Positions 35,583-43,950 of a DNA stretch of 64,000 nt are shown piece by piece (within the stretch, counting starts at the first letter, position 1; every line of letters begins with the position of its first letter). The position numbers were made by a program, and so were the translations under genes. The stretch spans positions 62,001-126,000 of the IMG/VR virus record IMGVR_UViG_3300046744_000223. One strand, given 5' to 3'. The notes beneath the pieces are model-generated. The model saw only the letters and a list, made by a program, of their open reading frames with translations, did not search any database and was not told where the DNA came from. The DNA comes from a virus.

Positions 35583-35960
35583 TCACATAAAGTTGGATTT
35601 TATAATGTATCCGAGTACACCTATCATTGAACCAAATAAAATCCATAGAGCTTTGGTAACACCATCCTTCCAATCTTTCATTTTTTCAAATTCGGTTAGT
35701 ACGCCATCATAGTACTCTTGTTTGTCTTCACGGTCATATCTATATACCGTGTTTTTATTGACACGTACTATTACACCATCTTCAGGATTTAAGAGTGTAA
35801 ATTTTATATCAGATACATCAGTCTTTAAGTCTGAATAATCTTCTTTCATCTCGTTAATACTCACTTCCATGCGTTTAAGTTCACCATTTGGTAACTTACC
35901 CTTCATTTCAGCAATTTCTACAAGAATTTCTTTAAGTATATCTTTTTGCGTATTAGCCAT
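35583..35960 (-). CDS. Coiled-coil protein with C-terminal membrane anchor
   Basis: A 125-residue protein. The first half is a coiled coil (KDILKEILVEIAEMKGKL...), then a KVYRYDREDKQEYYDG segment and, at the end, a hydrophobic helix (ALWILFGSMIGVLGYII). This resembles holin-associated or membrane-anchored phage proteins with a tail-anchored helix. Function unproven. Confidence 0.65.
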   Translation of the reverse strand: MANTQKDILKEILVEIAEMKGKLPNGELKRMEVSINEMKEDYSDLKTDVSDIKFTLLNPEDGVIVRVNKNTVYRYDREDKQEYYDGVLTEFEKMKDWKDGVTKALWILFGSMIGVLGYIIKSNFM

Positions 35961-36005
35961 TTACGTAGTCCTAATTGAATTAAGTAACTTATGGTTATAA
36001 ATAGT

Positions 36006-36575
36006 CTATATGATATCTAAGAATGTGTTAGATAGGTAATTTTCTATTAGTTCAGTCTTTTCATTAGAACTGAGATGTTCTACTGCGAGTACTGACTTAA
36101 CTCTGACATTAGGATATTTCTTTTGTAGATTGCCCACTGCTCTTACATTCTTAATGGAGTCATCCATAAATGCGATGTCAGTATATCCTTTTTTGATATG
36201 TTTTTCAATCCAATCTGCTTTGTCCTTTGGATTGTTAGATGCGAGTGCTACTGGATATACATCCATCCCATACTCGTCTTTAAAGAACTTTCGTATAGGG
36301 AAACCTAACTTACGTGCAGTTAAGATTGTTACCTTCTTAGAAGGGTTCTTTAACATACGCTGGAGTAGTTTGAAGTTCTTCTTAATAACTTGTGGTTTGT
36401 TCAACATACGATTGAAGTCACTAAAGTCATACTCGTCACCAGATTTTTCGGTATACTTTGCATATTCCTCTGGCGATAGTGTGGTCTTAGTCCCATCTTT
36501 GTGTTTTACATAGATGTACGACACTGTTGTTGCAAGTGTGTCATCAAAGTCAAAAACTCTTAATACTTTAGCCAT
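36006..36575 (-). CDS. HAD-superfamily hydrolase-like protein
   Basis: A 189-residue protein with motif I FDFDDTLATT at residues 8-17, VTILTARK near 78 (motif II), and AFMDDSIKN near 128 (motif IV-like). It resembles HAD-like proteins of T4-like phages that carry an extra insertion after motif I. Substrate unknown: candidates are nucleotide, RNA end or sugar phosphates. It is one base from the metalloprotease-like gene. Confidence 0.8.
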   Translation of the reverse strand: MAKVLRVFDFDDTLATTVSYIYVKHKDGTKTTLSPEEYAKYTEKSGDEYDFSDFNRMLNKPQVIKKNFKLLQRMLKNPSKKVTILTARKLGFPIRKFFKDEYGMDVYPVALASNNPKDKADWIEKHIKKGYTDIAFMDDSIKNVRAVGNLQKKYPNVRVKSVLAVEHLSSNEKTELIENYLSNTFLDII

Positions 36576-36576
36576 A

Positions 36577-37341
36577 TTACTTCAATTTAGGGAGTCCACC
36601 AATCTTTGGGATTCGTTTCTTCCACTTCTTATAAATTTCTTTTCTCTTCTCAATTGTGATTACATCATCATCAACCAACGAGTCTAAGTAATCATCAACC
36701 ACTTTTTGGTAGGGTTGTTTCATTGTCTTTGCTTTAGAGTACAATCCGTGGATGTTTGCATCTACCTCTTTTGGTAGTAAGAAGTATTTGTAATACAATT
36801 TAGGATTAGACCGAATCTTTCGTCTCATCGCAGTATCACCTCTCATCCTCTTACCAGACTTCTCTGCGCCGGAACCCTTACCATGTGTTAGGTGTTCTAT
36901 CTCATGTCTTACTAAATCTCTGAGTACTGGCTGTATCTTTGAAAATACACTACCATTAACATCATCGGAATGAATACCAATATTTACTTCCAACGATGGG
37001 AAATCCTCATCTGCTTCAGCTGAACCATCTATAAAGAACTTACCTGGCTCTACACCATCCTCAGTTACTGCGAGCTTGAGTTCAACCTCAACACTAACAC
37101 CACTAACTTTATCAGTGTAGTCACCAACATATAATGTTCTATTTTCACCTTGAAATAGGTTTTGCATTGTACCTACCATTGGCATTGGGTCTTTACGAAC
37201 ATCATACCCTTTAAACTTCTTTGGCTTCTCTTGAGTACCACTACCCTTAATAGCATTCTTGATAGTTTTGAATACGTCTTTATTGATTTCACCCGTGAGT
37301 TTATCGTACATTCCTTCTAATATGAGTTGTTTTAATTTCAT
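36577..37341 (-). CDS. Zinc-metalloprotease-like protein, near-leaderless mRNA
   Basis: A 254-residue protein. LVRHEIEHLTHG near residue 139 contains HExxH and is followed by an acidic LLPKEVDANIHG about 45 residues later that could provide the third zinc ligand. The overall fold is otherwise unknown. The -7 box of its promoter (TATATTAG) is two bases from the ATG, so the transcript is nearly leaderless. Phage proteases act in capsid maturation or on host proteins; the sequence does not decide. Confidence 0.75.
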   Translation of the reverse strand: MKLKQLILEGMYDKLTGEINKDVFKTIKNAIKGSGTQEKPKKFKGYDVRKDPMPMVGTMQNLFQGENRTLYVGDYTDKVSGVSVEVELKLAVTEDGVEPGKFFIDGSAEADEDFPSLEVNIGIHSDDVNGSVFSKIQPVLRDLVRHEIEHLTHGKGSGAEKSGKRMRGDTAMRRKIRSNPKLYYKYFLLPKEVDANIHGLYSKAKTMKQPYQKVVDDYLDSLVDDDVITIEKRKEIYKKWKKRIPKIGGLPKLK

Positions 37342-37343
37342 TA

Positions 37344-37374
37344 CTAATATACGAATAATTTATTAAATATCCAA
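37344..37374 (-). promoter_or_regulatory. Promoter for the metalloprotease-like gene
   Basis: TTG, 20-nt spacer, TATATTAG, two bases to the ATG. No TTAACA pair. Confidence 0.75.
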
Positions 37375-38070
37375 CTTTTTGTCGGAAGATTTGAAATCTT
37401 TTTTACGCATCACTGTTTTTGCGATTGCCTTGTTTGCCTGCTTCATAAATGGAATGTTAAGATTTGTTCTATCATCCACAGCCACCAATGAGTTATACTG
37501 ATTTAAAAACTCAACAAACTCTTTCTTCTTCTTACTCAATCGCTTAAAGAACCCTATGAGTTCTGCTTGTGATATCTCTTTACCATTACGGGGGTCGTTC
37601 AATCTATCAAAGAAATGTTTGTCAGTTAGAACTACATCTACTGGATTAAGTTTCTTATCTGCGAATTGGTCAATCTTCTGAAGGTCTCCCATTGGGATTT
37701 CGTTGATAGTTGATTCACCTACATTGAGTCGTTTATAACTCTTATCTGCTTTGTCGTATTTCTGATTGTCGTGACCACACTTATGACAAATGTATAAGTC
37801 ATCACCACCATCTTTTTTCATCCAAGTCCAACCACAATTGTCACACTCAATCTTATCAGCTAATACAGCTTCTTCTACCTTATCTATAATACGATACTTT
37901 AGGAGTGGTCTACCATTGATTGTGATGTCACCCTTTTCATTCTTACCGATTGACTTAACTACAATACGTTTGTTTTTGAATTTACCACCCAAAACAGTAT
38001 CACCTACTTTAATTGGTATTTTGATATCTTCGGTAATTCGAATGCCCATATGTTGTTTGTATAGTGACAT
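37363..38070 (-). CDS. Zinc-ribbon protein of unknown function
   Basis: A 235-residue protein. A beta-rich N-terminal part (KVGDTVLGGKFKNKRI) is followed by a zinc ribbon at about residues 76-100 (CDNCGWTW ... CHKCGHDN). The C-terminal domain (HFFDRLNDPRNGKEISQAEL... FMKQANKAIAKTVMRKKDF) resembles a conserved phage domain I cannot name. It is coupled to the PAP2 gene by a one-base overlap. Confidence 0.7.
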   Translation of the reverse strand: MSLYKQHMGIRITEDIKIPIKVGDTVLGGKFKNKRIVVKSIGKNEKGDITINGRPLLKYRIIDKVEEAVLADKIECDNCGWTWMKKDGGDDLYICHKCGHDNQKYDKADKSYKRLNVGESTINEIPMGDLQKIDQFADKKLNPVDVVLTDKHFFDRLNDPRNGKEISQAELIGFFKRLSKKKKEFVEFLNQYNSLVAVDDRTNLNIPFMKQANKAIAKTVMRKKDFKSSDKKLDI

Positions 38071-38714
38071 TATAGTAGTTTTACTTTTTTTAAATACTTA
38101 AACATCTCGTTACCAAGTTTCTCACCAAACTTTGAGTCTGATGGGTAGTGAGCTCTTGCCACATTTCGTGAGTATGATATGTCTTTTGCCAAGTCCATCA
38201 AATTGTGCTGATGTTCCGGATACATATCACTCAAAACCGAACCAATTAACACACCTTGAGTTGAATGTCCACTTGGATATGAGGGAGTATTCATAGAATC
38301 TAACTCAGTATCCTTCATTGGTACATTTACCATTGAGTGTTTTGCCAATTGTTTGGGTCTTGGTCTATTATATAAGTATTTAAGTTTAGTTATGAAAATA
38401 CGAGAATCGTCAAGTAATATATCCACTAATCCTTTTGGATAATCGATTTCTACTGTATTACAATAGTCTTTGAATACGTTAGATATATCATCCATTTCTT
38501 TTACGAAGGAATTATCCATCGGAAGTTTAGCAAGTTGGTAAAGTTCCATCTTCGTTTTAGAATTATCATTACCATGTGGTGGTTGACCCGCGAATTGCTT
38601 CCATTCAAAGTCAGCCAACATAGATGGAGTTTCCCTCATCACCTTCAAGTGTTTAGGGTCAATCTCATCGGAGTACCCCATTGACTTGAGTTCTATTATA
38701 TCACTAAGTTTCAC
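38070..38714 (-). CDS. PAP2-type acid phosphatase
   Basis: A 214-residue protein with the three PAP2 motifs: KYLYNRPRP near residue 104 (KX6RP), PSYPSGHS near 145, and SRNVARAHYPSD near 186 (SRX5HX3D), in the right order. These enzymes dephosphorylate lipid phosphates or nucleotides, often at the membrane or in the periplasm. No signal peptide is visible here, so a cytoplasmic or membrane-associated location is open. Possible substrates include undecaprenyl-phosphate-type lipids used in glycan synthesis. Confidence 0.85.
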   Translation of the reverse strand: MKLSDIIELKSMGYSDEIDPKHLKVMRETPSMLADFEWKQFAGQPPHGNDNSKTKMELYQLAKLPMDNSFVKEMDDISNVFKDYCNTVEIDYPKGLVDILLDDSRIFITKLKYLYNRPRPKQLAKHSMVNVPMKDTELDSMNTPSYPSGHSTQGVLIGSVLSDMYPEHQHNLMDLAKDISYSRNVARAHYPSDSKFGEKLGNEMFKYLKKVKLL

Positions 38715-38720
38715 TTTTTA

Positions 38721-38942
38721 CTATTTTTTAGCAAACTTTTCTAAGCCTGCGATGCCAAAACAACCAAGTGTTATAAACACAAATGAGTTGTATATGAATT
38801 CTTGAACTACCAAATCTTTACCTAAGTAACCAGTAATTAAATCGGCAGCTGCGAATATTACCATTACTGCAAATGATAGAAATCCTATTACATTTTTCTC
38901 GTTTACATCATTGTCATCTTTAAAAATGTCTTTAAAAGCCAT
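38721..38942 (-). CDS. Holin-like membrane protein
   Basis: A 73-residue protein with two hydrophobic helices (VIGFLSFAVMVIFAAADLITGYL and FIYNSFVFITLGCFGIAGL). Start at MAFKDIF because GGAGAAA precedes it by seven bases. The arrangement, a short charged N-terminus and two spans, is that of small holins. Six kilobases away is the amidase endolysin. A role in lysis is plausible but not shown. Confidence 0.6.
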   Translation of the reverse strand: MAFKDIFKDDNDVNEKNVIGFLSFAVMVIFAAADLITGYLGKDLVVQEFIYNSFVFITLGCFGIAGLEKFAKK

Positions 38943-39005
38943 AATCTTTCTCCAAATTGTTTTCATGTAATGTAACTCCTTATTGATTATAAATATGTAT
39001 AGATA

Positions 39006-39335
39006 TTAAAACCCACTTAGTACAAGTTCATCTATTGCATCTTGTACTTCTTCTTTTGTAGCACTAAGTTTAAAACTCAAGTCAGCTTGATATCTTTTTT
39101 TAACTTCATCGTACTGAAGTATTACGATAGTAGGTACTACTACTACTTGATATTCTTTTTGTAGTTTGGGGTTTTTAGCGATATCAACGAGTTCTATATC
39201 ACAATCCTCTAAATCATTAATCCATTTAACTGAATTAGCTGAGTTCCAATCTGCATTAAAGTGTATTACAACTATCTGAGCATTTGATATAGTGGTCATG
39301 AATAGTAATGATAATATTAGTAGTATCTTTTTCAT
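39006..39335 (-). CDS. Secreted thioredoxin-like protein without CxxC
   Basis: A 109-residue protein: a signal peptide (MKKILLILSLLFMTTISNAQ), then IVVIHFNADWNSANSVKW and VVVPTIVIL, which correspond to the beta1, active-site and cis-Pro strands of a thioredoxin fold. The active-site Cys pair is replaced (NSAN), so it is not a redox enzyme. It is likely periplasmic and may act as a binding module. Confidence 0.75.
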   Translation of the reverse strand: MKKILLILSLLFMTTISNAQIVVIHFNADWNSANSVKWINDLEDCDIELVDIAKNPKLQKEYQVVVVPTIVILQYDEVKKRYQADLSFKLSATKEEVQDAIDELVLSGF

Positions 39336-39336
39336 G

Positions 39337-39621
39337 TTACCTCAATTGGTCTATTTTTTCTTCAATACGTTTGATGTCTTCTTTTATCTCAGTAACATCA
39401 CCTTGTGTATTTAGAATTGTGTTACGAATCATCTGGTCTTTCATATCAAATTCCATCCGTGTTACCTCTGGATCGGGTGGTATTGGTAATTCTTTTGCAT
39501 CTTCTATATCAGATTGTAATGTAAACCACATACCTACAACAGTTGCAACAAAGAATAGAATAATTCCTATTGTTTTTAAATCTAAAGTAATTTGAGTTCC
39601 CTCATCTAACTTCTTAGCCAT
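39337..39621 (-). CDS. Membrane-anchored coiled-coil protein (paralogue 1)
   Basis: A 94-residue protein with one N-terminal hydrophobic helix (IGIILFFVATVVGMWF), then a segment with RMEFDMKDQMIRNTIL and a coiled coil. The same MEFDMKDQMIRN core recurs in the next gene (39625-39858), so the two are tandem paralogues. Function unknown; probably anchors or spans the inner membrane. Confidence 0.65.
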   Translation of the reverse strand: MAKKLDEGTQITLDLKTIGIILFFVATVVGMWFTLQSDIEDAKELPIPPDPEVTRMEFDMKDQMIRNTILNTQGDVTEIKEDIKRIEEKIDQLR

Positions 39622-39624
39622 AAC

Positions 39625-39858
39625 TTACCTCGCCTCTTTTGTTTTTTCAATTTTTCTTTGAATTTCTATAATTTCACCATGGATGTTACGTATGTTATTT
39701 CTAATCATCTGGTCCTTTAAGTCATATTCAATCCGTGATATATAATTATCTGGAATCTTAGATTCTACATTTGATATCTTTAAATGTATAAATATTATAT
39801 GAAGTATTACTATGATACTCAATAATATTGTCCCTATATTTCTTTTTAGATTTTTCAT
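39625..39858 (-). CDS. Membrane-anchored coiled-coil protein (paralogue 2)
   Basis: A 77-residue paralogue of the product at 39337: N-terminal hydrophobic helix (GTILLSIIVILHIIFIHL), then RIEYDLKDQMIRNNIRN and a Glu/Lys coiled coil. It is shorter in the region between helix and motif. Function unknown. Confidence 0.65.
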   Translation of the reverse strand: MKNLKRNIGTILLSIIVILHIIFIHLKISNVESKIPDNYISRIEYDLKDQMIRNNIRNIHGEIIEIQRKIEKTKEAR

Positions 39859-39862
39859 AATG

Positions 39863-40942
39863 TTATAGTATAATAAAGTTTATGCCGGTTGAGAATTCAT
39901 ACCAACTACGATTCCAATATTGATGATATCTACCTTCAGTAAATATACCCAATGACTTGTTGAATCGGTATCCAAGAATTAGTCCACCTGAATAATCTAT
40001 CCATTGCCCATTGTGAAATTTATGGTAACTATAATCATCGTCTAAGTCAAGGTGATATGGTAACAAGTTTGCCCACGAGTGTAACCAAAAGTTTTTAGAG
40101 TATTTGTAATAATCAAATCCTAATACCAATGAGTGTTCCCATTTGTTAGGTAACTGATTTCTTTGGTTATTAGCATACTCTGAAAGTATTTGTGGTACAA
40201 CCACTTCTTCGAATACTGCGGTACTATTAGCTACTATTTCACCATTAGGATTTGTATAAACATCACCCAACCCCAATGTATTCCAATTGTACCCCATATC
40301 GGTAGCTATTTTCATCCATGGGATACTACCATCAGGTCTTATACAATCGGCAAATGGGTCGAATCCATATGGTTCTGAGATACGTTGCATTGCACCTATA
40401 TTAATTGAAAACTTTCTATTGAACTTATGTCTAAGTCTTTCTGAAGACTCGAAATAACCAATATCAGCAAACCCATCCTCTAAGTATTCTACTTTAAATA
40501 CATAGTTGTCTGCAATGTATCTTACAAAGTGGTCTTGATTTAAGAACTGCTTACCTTGTTGTCTTCTATAATCAAATTCGAACAAATACTCGAATCCACG
40601 TGATTTACTTCCTATGGTTGCTGCATCTGAGAATGAGTTTTCAGTACCATTCTTAAACCTATTCTGAATATTTGGTTCATATCCAAATCTCTGAATCTTT
40701 CTCAATCCGAATACTGCTGAGTAATCGTAAGGAGTTACAGTTGTTGTCGTACTTAACCCATCCGTAACTGAGTATGTGGTAATATCCGAAATCGAATTAT
40801 TACCATTATATGCACCATAGAATGTAGCAAACTTAGTAATTTTATTTAAATTCTTTTTGAAATCACTAAGTGTTGATTTATCATCTTTAGTTTGTGCTGA
40901 CATTGTAAGAGGTAATATCAGTAATAACAATAACTTTTTCAT
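39863..40942 (-). CDS. Secreted outer-membrane-like protein
   Basis: A 359-residue protein. Signal peptide MKKLLLLLILPLTMSAQ, then long stretches rich in aromatic residues and glycine with alternating strands, ending with a strand (STGINFIIL) typical of outer-membrane barrels. No known substrate-specific motif. It is encoded two bases from the large adhesin, and both are probably placed on the host surface. A receptor-masking role is possible. Confidence 0.7.
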   Translation of the reverse strand: MKKLLLLLILPLTMSAQTKDDKSTLSDFKKNLNKITKFATFYGAYNGNNSISDITTYSVTDGLSTTTTVTPYDYSAVFGLRKIQRFGYEPNIQNRFKNGTENSFSDAATIGSKSRGFEYLFEFDYRRQQGKQFLNQDHFVRYIADNYVFKVEYLEDGFADIGYFESSERLRHKFNRKFSINIGAMQRISEPYGFDPFADCIRPDGSIPWMKIATDMGYNWNTLGLGDVYTNPNGEIVANSTAVFEEVVVPQILSEYANNQRNQLPNKWEHSLVLGFDYYKYSKNFWLHSWANLLPYHLDLDDDYSYHKFHNGQWIDYSGGLILGYRFNKSLGIFTEGRYHQYWNRSWYEFSTGINFIIL

Positions 40943-40943
40943 A

Positions 40944-43901
40944 TTAATCTTCCTTTACAATTTTTTTATTAAATCGTGTACCATGGTGTTCAATTGATAG
41001 GAAATAAACACCATTTGCTAATGATGACATATCAATTGTTCGTTCTTTAGAATTTTCAACAATCAATTTACCCATAAAGTCGTATAAAGTATATGTAATA
41101 TCCAAGGTAGTTCTGATATTTAATGTATTTGTTGTTGGGTTAGGATACACAACAATATTTTTAAAGTCAATATCATCAATACTAAGAGTACCATTGACAG
41201 TAGCACAATAATCATACAGATATTGACAATCAGTGTCCCACGAATTAGTACAACAATACTCGTCTACATCAATTACCCAAGCGTAACATGGGTCATTTAA
41301 CCAATATGGGTTACCAGGCCCATCTATACACCCAGCATCATATAAACATGCCGTAGTGTCAGAAACATTAGCATTTGGGTTATAATTATGAGCATTTGGG
41401 TCAGTACAACCATATATTGGGGTAATACAACTACCATTATCAGTATTAGCTAATGGGTTGTAGTTAAGTGACGTTGAATCAGTACATCCATAGATAATTG
41501 GAATACATGGGTTTGAAAAATCAGTAGCCGATACTTGATTTGTATTAGCATCAGGATTATAGTTAAATGAGTTAACATCCATACACCCATAAATGTAAGG
41601 AACACAAGTTCCATTATCAGTATTAGCTAATGGGTCAAAGTTAAACGAAGTTGAATCAGTACAACCATACACTCTAGCGATACACGACCCGTCATCCGTG
41701 TTAGCTAATGAATCGTAATTATAAGATGTTGGGTCCGTACACCCATAAATTACAGGAACACATGAACCATCGTCCGTGTTAGCTAATGCATTATAATTAA
41801 ATGAGGATGGGTTTGTACAACCATAGATATAAGGAATACAAGTACCTGACGTATTTGCTAATGGGTCGTAATTCCACATTGTTGAATCCGTACAACCTAC
41901 TTTAATAGCTATACAAGTATCAGGCGTATTTGCATTAGGGTTGTAATTAAATGACAATGGATTCATACATCCTAAAATAACAGGAATACACCCACCATCA
42001 TCGGTATTAGCTAATGAATCGTAATTAATAGATGTTGAGTCGGTACATCCGAATACTTTTTCGATACAAACATCACCAAATGTTGGTTGTGAATCAACTC
42101 TTTGAATTATGGGGAATTGTAATGTAGTTGCTCCCCAAAACGGAACATCTACAATAGTATCACCTTCAGGACCATACAACGTATATGCTATCTGAGCGAT
42201 TGAGTTTTGAGATTGAGTCGTTGTAAATAGGTACAAATCAATTGGTTCATAGATGTTTAAAGGTACATCAAACGTTAATTCATAACCATCATTTGGTCCC
42301 ATTTTAAATTGAGGAGACAAGTTATCACCTTGTTTGATACCTAACCAAGTACCACCCCAACCATTTGAGGCGCCATCTTTTATTTTTAAGGTATAATCGC
42401 CAGTCATTATCTCACTGGTGTTAGCGGTATCTACATAGTTGAATGCTGACGTGTCAGTACATCCTACTATTCGGGCTGGCCCACACGTACCCGTGTCTAT
42501 TGTAGCACTTGGATTGTATGTGGTTGAGAATGGATTCATACACCCATAAACATCAGCTGCGCCGGAGGAACATATCCCTCCAGTACTAAATTGTGGGGTC
42601 GTAAATTGATAACCAAAGTTACCACTTGGAATTGTATCGGATAACGACCATAATAGATTACCTGAACAATCATATACTTTTAAATCACCATCTACTTGAC
42701 CACCAAATAAAGTACCATTTAAACCATCACCATAAGAATCGTTAATTACAATATCTACTAATACATTTGTATCAACACAAATGTAATGTGATATAGCTAT
42801 ACCTGGTGATGCGCCAGAATACGTCCCTTGAGATGCTGTATATACTGCTCCGTTATTGTCATAAAGAATCCAACTTGATTCACTACCATAGTTATCGGGA
42901 GTGAATTGTACGTCTAAGTAAGTTTCACTTGAAGAACAAGAAAGTGTATCTGCTGGATTCCCTATACACTTCCCATCACTTATTGTAGCCCATGGGTTGT
43001 ATTCGGCAGAAGTGGTATCAGTACATCCTATAATATCAGCACAATCTAAACACTTTTCCCAACAATTAGTATCTAATACTACTGATGTTCCATCTACAAT
43101 AAGATTTCTATTTGTAAACCCTGCGGCATCTAATAAGAAACAAGTAGCGTATGGGTTTTGATTGTTTTGCATATTTGGTGGTAACTCTTGGTCAACCCAG
43201 TTATCAACTGAGTACTTCCATAACCAACCTGGATTGTTTAGTATATCAATAGTACCTGTCCAAATACCATCACCATCTGAATCAGATAAAGAATCCGCTA
43301 TACCACTCCAACTATTAAACTGCCCACTTACATAAACTTGAGAGAACGTGTCATTATAAGAGTTCATATCTACTGCAAAAGTTACAGGATATTTACATTG
43401 ACCATTATTAATATTAGCATTAGAGTCGTAAGTTGAAGATAATGTATCCATACAACCTGCAAATGGTGGTGGTTGTGATAGGAGATTGACAGTTGTATCG
43501 TATGAGTAAACTGAGTTTGAACCACTAAATAACCCTAATGTCATTGGGTCTATATTTACAAATGTATCTTGAGTTGCGTTTCGTAACCATACAACCGGAG
43601 GTACACCTTGGTTATCCCACCATCTAGTTCTATTAGAGTTAAGTATTATCTTAACATCACCAGTATCACAATTTAAAATAGTGTAGTTGTAAGTACTTGG
43701 ATTAGTTAAGGAAACGTAGTCTTTGTAGTATAATGTATCGTTACCTTGCTTTATTAAAATTGACTGGTCGTTTGAATATACATTTCCACTGGTGAATATG
43801 TATCTACCAAATTCTACTCTTAACTCAAACCAACTTGTACCTTGTGCTAATGTTACAGTTGGTAATAACAATAGTAATAAATTAATTAAATACTTTTTCA
43901 T
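40944..43901 (-). CDS. Large secreted repeat protein with T9SS sorting domain
   Basis: A 985-residue protein: signal peptide (MKKYLINLLLLLLPTVTLAQ), a beta-rich N-terminal half with several domains, then about thirteen imperfect 24-27-residue repeats of the type GCTDstsxNYdplANtddGSC, each with two Cys, mostly at about residues 560-870. The last about 75 residues (VVYPNPTTNTLNI, then NGVYFLSIEHHGTR) match the type A sorting domain of the Bacteroidetes type IX system. It should be exported to the host surface. Likely an adhesin; the repeats may bind glycans or metal. Confidence 0.85.
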   Translation of the reverse strand: MKKYLINLLLLLLPTVTLAQGTSWFELRVEFGRYIFTSGNVYSNDQSILIKQGNDTLYYKDYVSLTNPSTYNYTILNCDTGDVKIILNSNRTRWWDNQGVPPVVWLRNATQDTFVNIDPMTLGLFSGSNSVYSYDTTVNLLSQPPPFAGCMDTLSSTYDSNANINNGQCKYPVTFAVDMNSYNDTFSQVYVSGQFNSWSGIADSLSDSDGDGIWTGTIDILNNPGWLWKYSVDNWVDQELPPNMQNNQNPYATCFLLDAAGFTNRNLIVDGTSVVLDTNCWEKCLDCADIIGCTDTTSAEYNPWATISDGKCIGNPADTLSCSSSETYLDVQFTPDNYGSESSWILYDNNGAVYTASQGTYSGASPGIAISHYICVDTNVLVDIVINDSYGDGLNGTLFGGQVDGDLKVYDCSGNLLWSLSDTIPSGNFGYQFTTPQFSTGGICSSGAADVYGCMNPFSTTYNPSATIDTGTCGPARIVGCTDTSAFNYVDTANTSEIMTGDYTLKIKDGASNGWGGTWLGIKQGDNLSPQFKMGPNDGYELTFDVPLNIYEPIDLYLFTTTQSQNSIAQIAYTLYGPEGDTIVDVPFWGATTLQFPIIQRVDSQPTFGDVCIEKVFGCTDSTSINYDSLANTDDGGCIPVILGCMNPLSFNYNPNANTPDTCIAIKVGCTDSTMWNYDPLANTSGTCIPYIYGCTNPSSFNYNALANTDDGSCVPVIYGCTDPTSYNYDSLANTDDGSCIARVYGCTDSTSFNFDPLANTDNGTCVPYIYGCMDVNSFNYNPDANTNQVSATDFSNPCIPIIYGCTDSTSLNYNPLANTDNGSCITPIYGCTDPNAHNYNPNANVSDTTACLYDAGCIDGPGNPYWLNDPCYAWVIDVDEYCCTNSWDTDCQYLYDYCATVNGTLSIDDIDFKNIVVYPNPTTNTLNIRTTLDITYTLYDFMGKLIVENSKERTIDMSSLANGVYFLSIEHHGTRFNKKIVKED
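41330..42070 (-). repeat. Repeats in the adhesin gene (about ten contiguous units)
   Basis: A continuous part of the gene made of repeat units of about 75-80 bp encoding GC.(D/N)....NY....ANt..g.C. Units differ in several positions, so the duplications are not recent. Confidence 0.7.
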
Positions 43902-43950
43902 AATAAATTCCGTGGATGATTTACGTTACTGTTATAACTATGTAATATTA

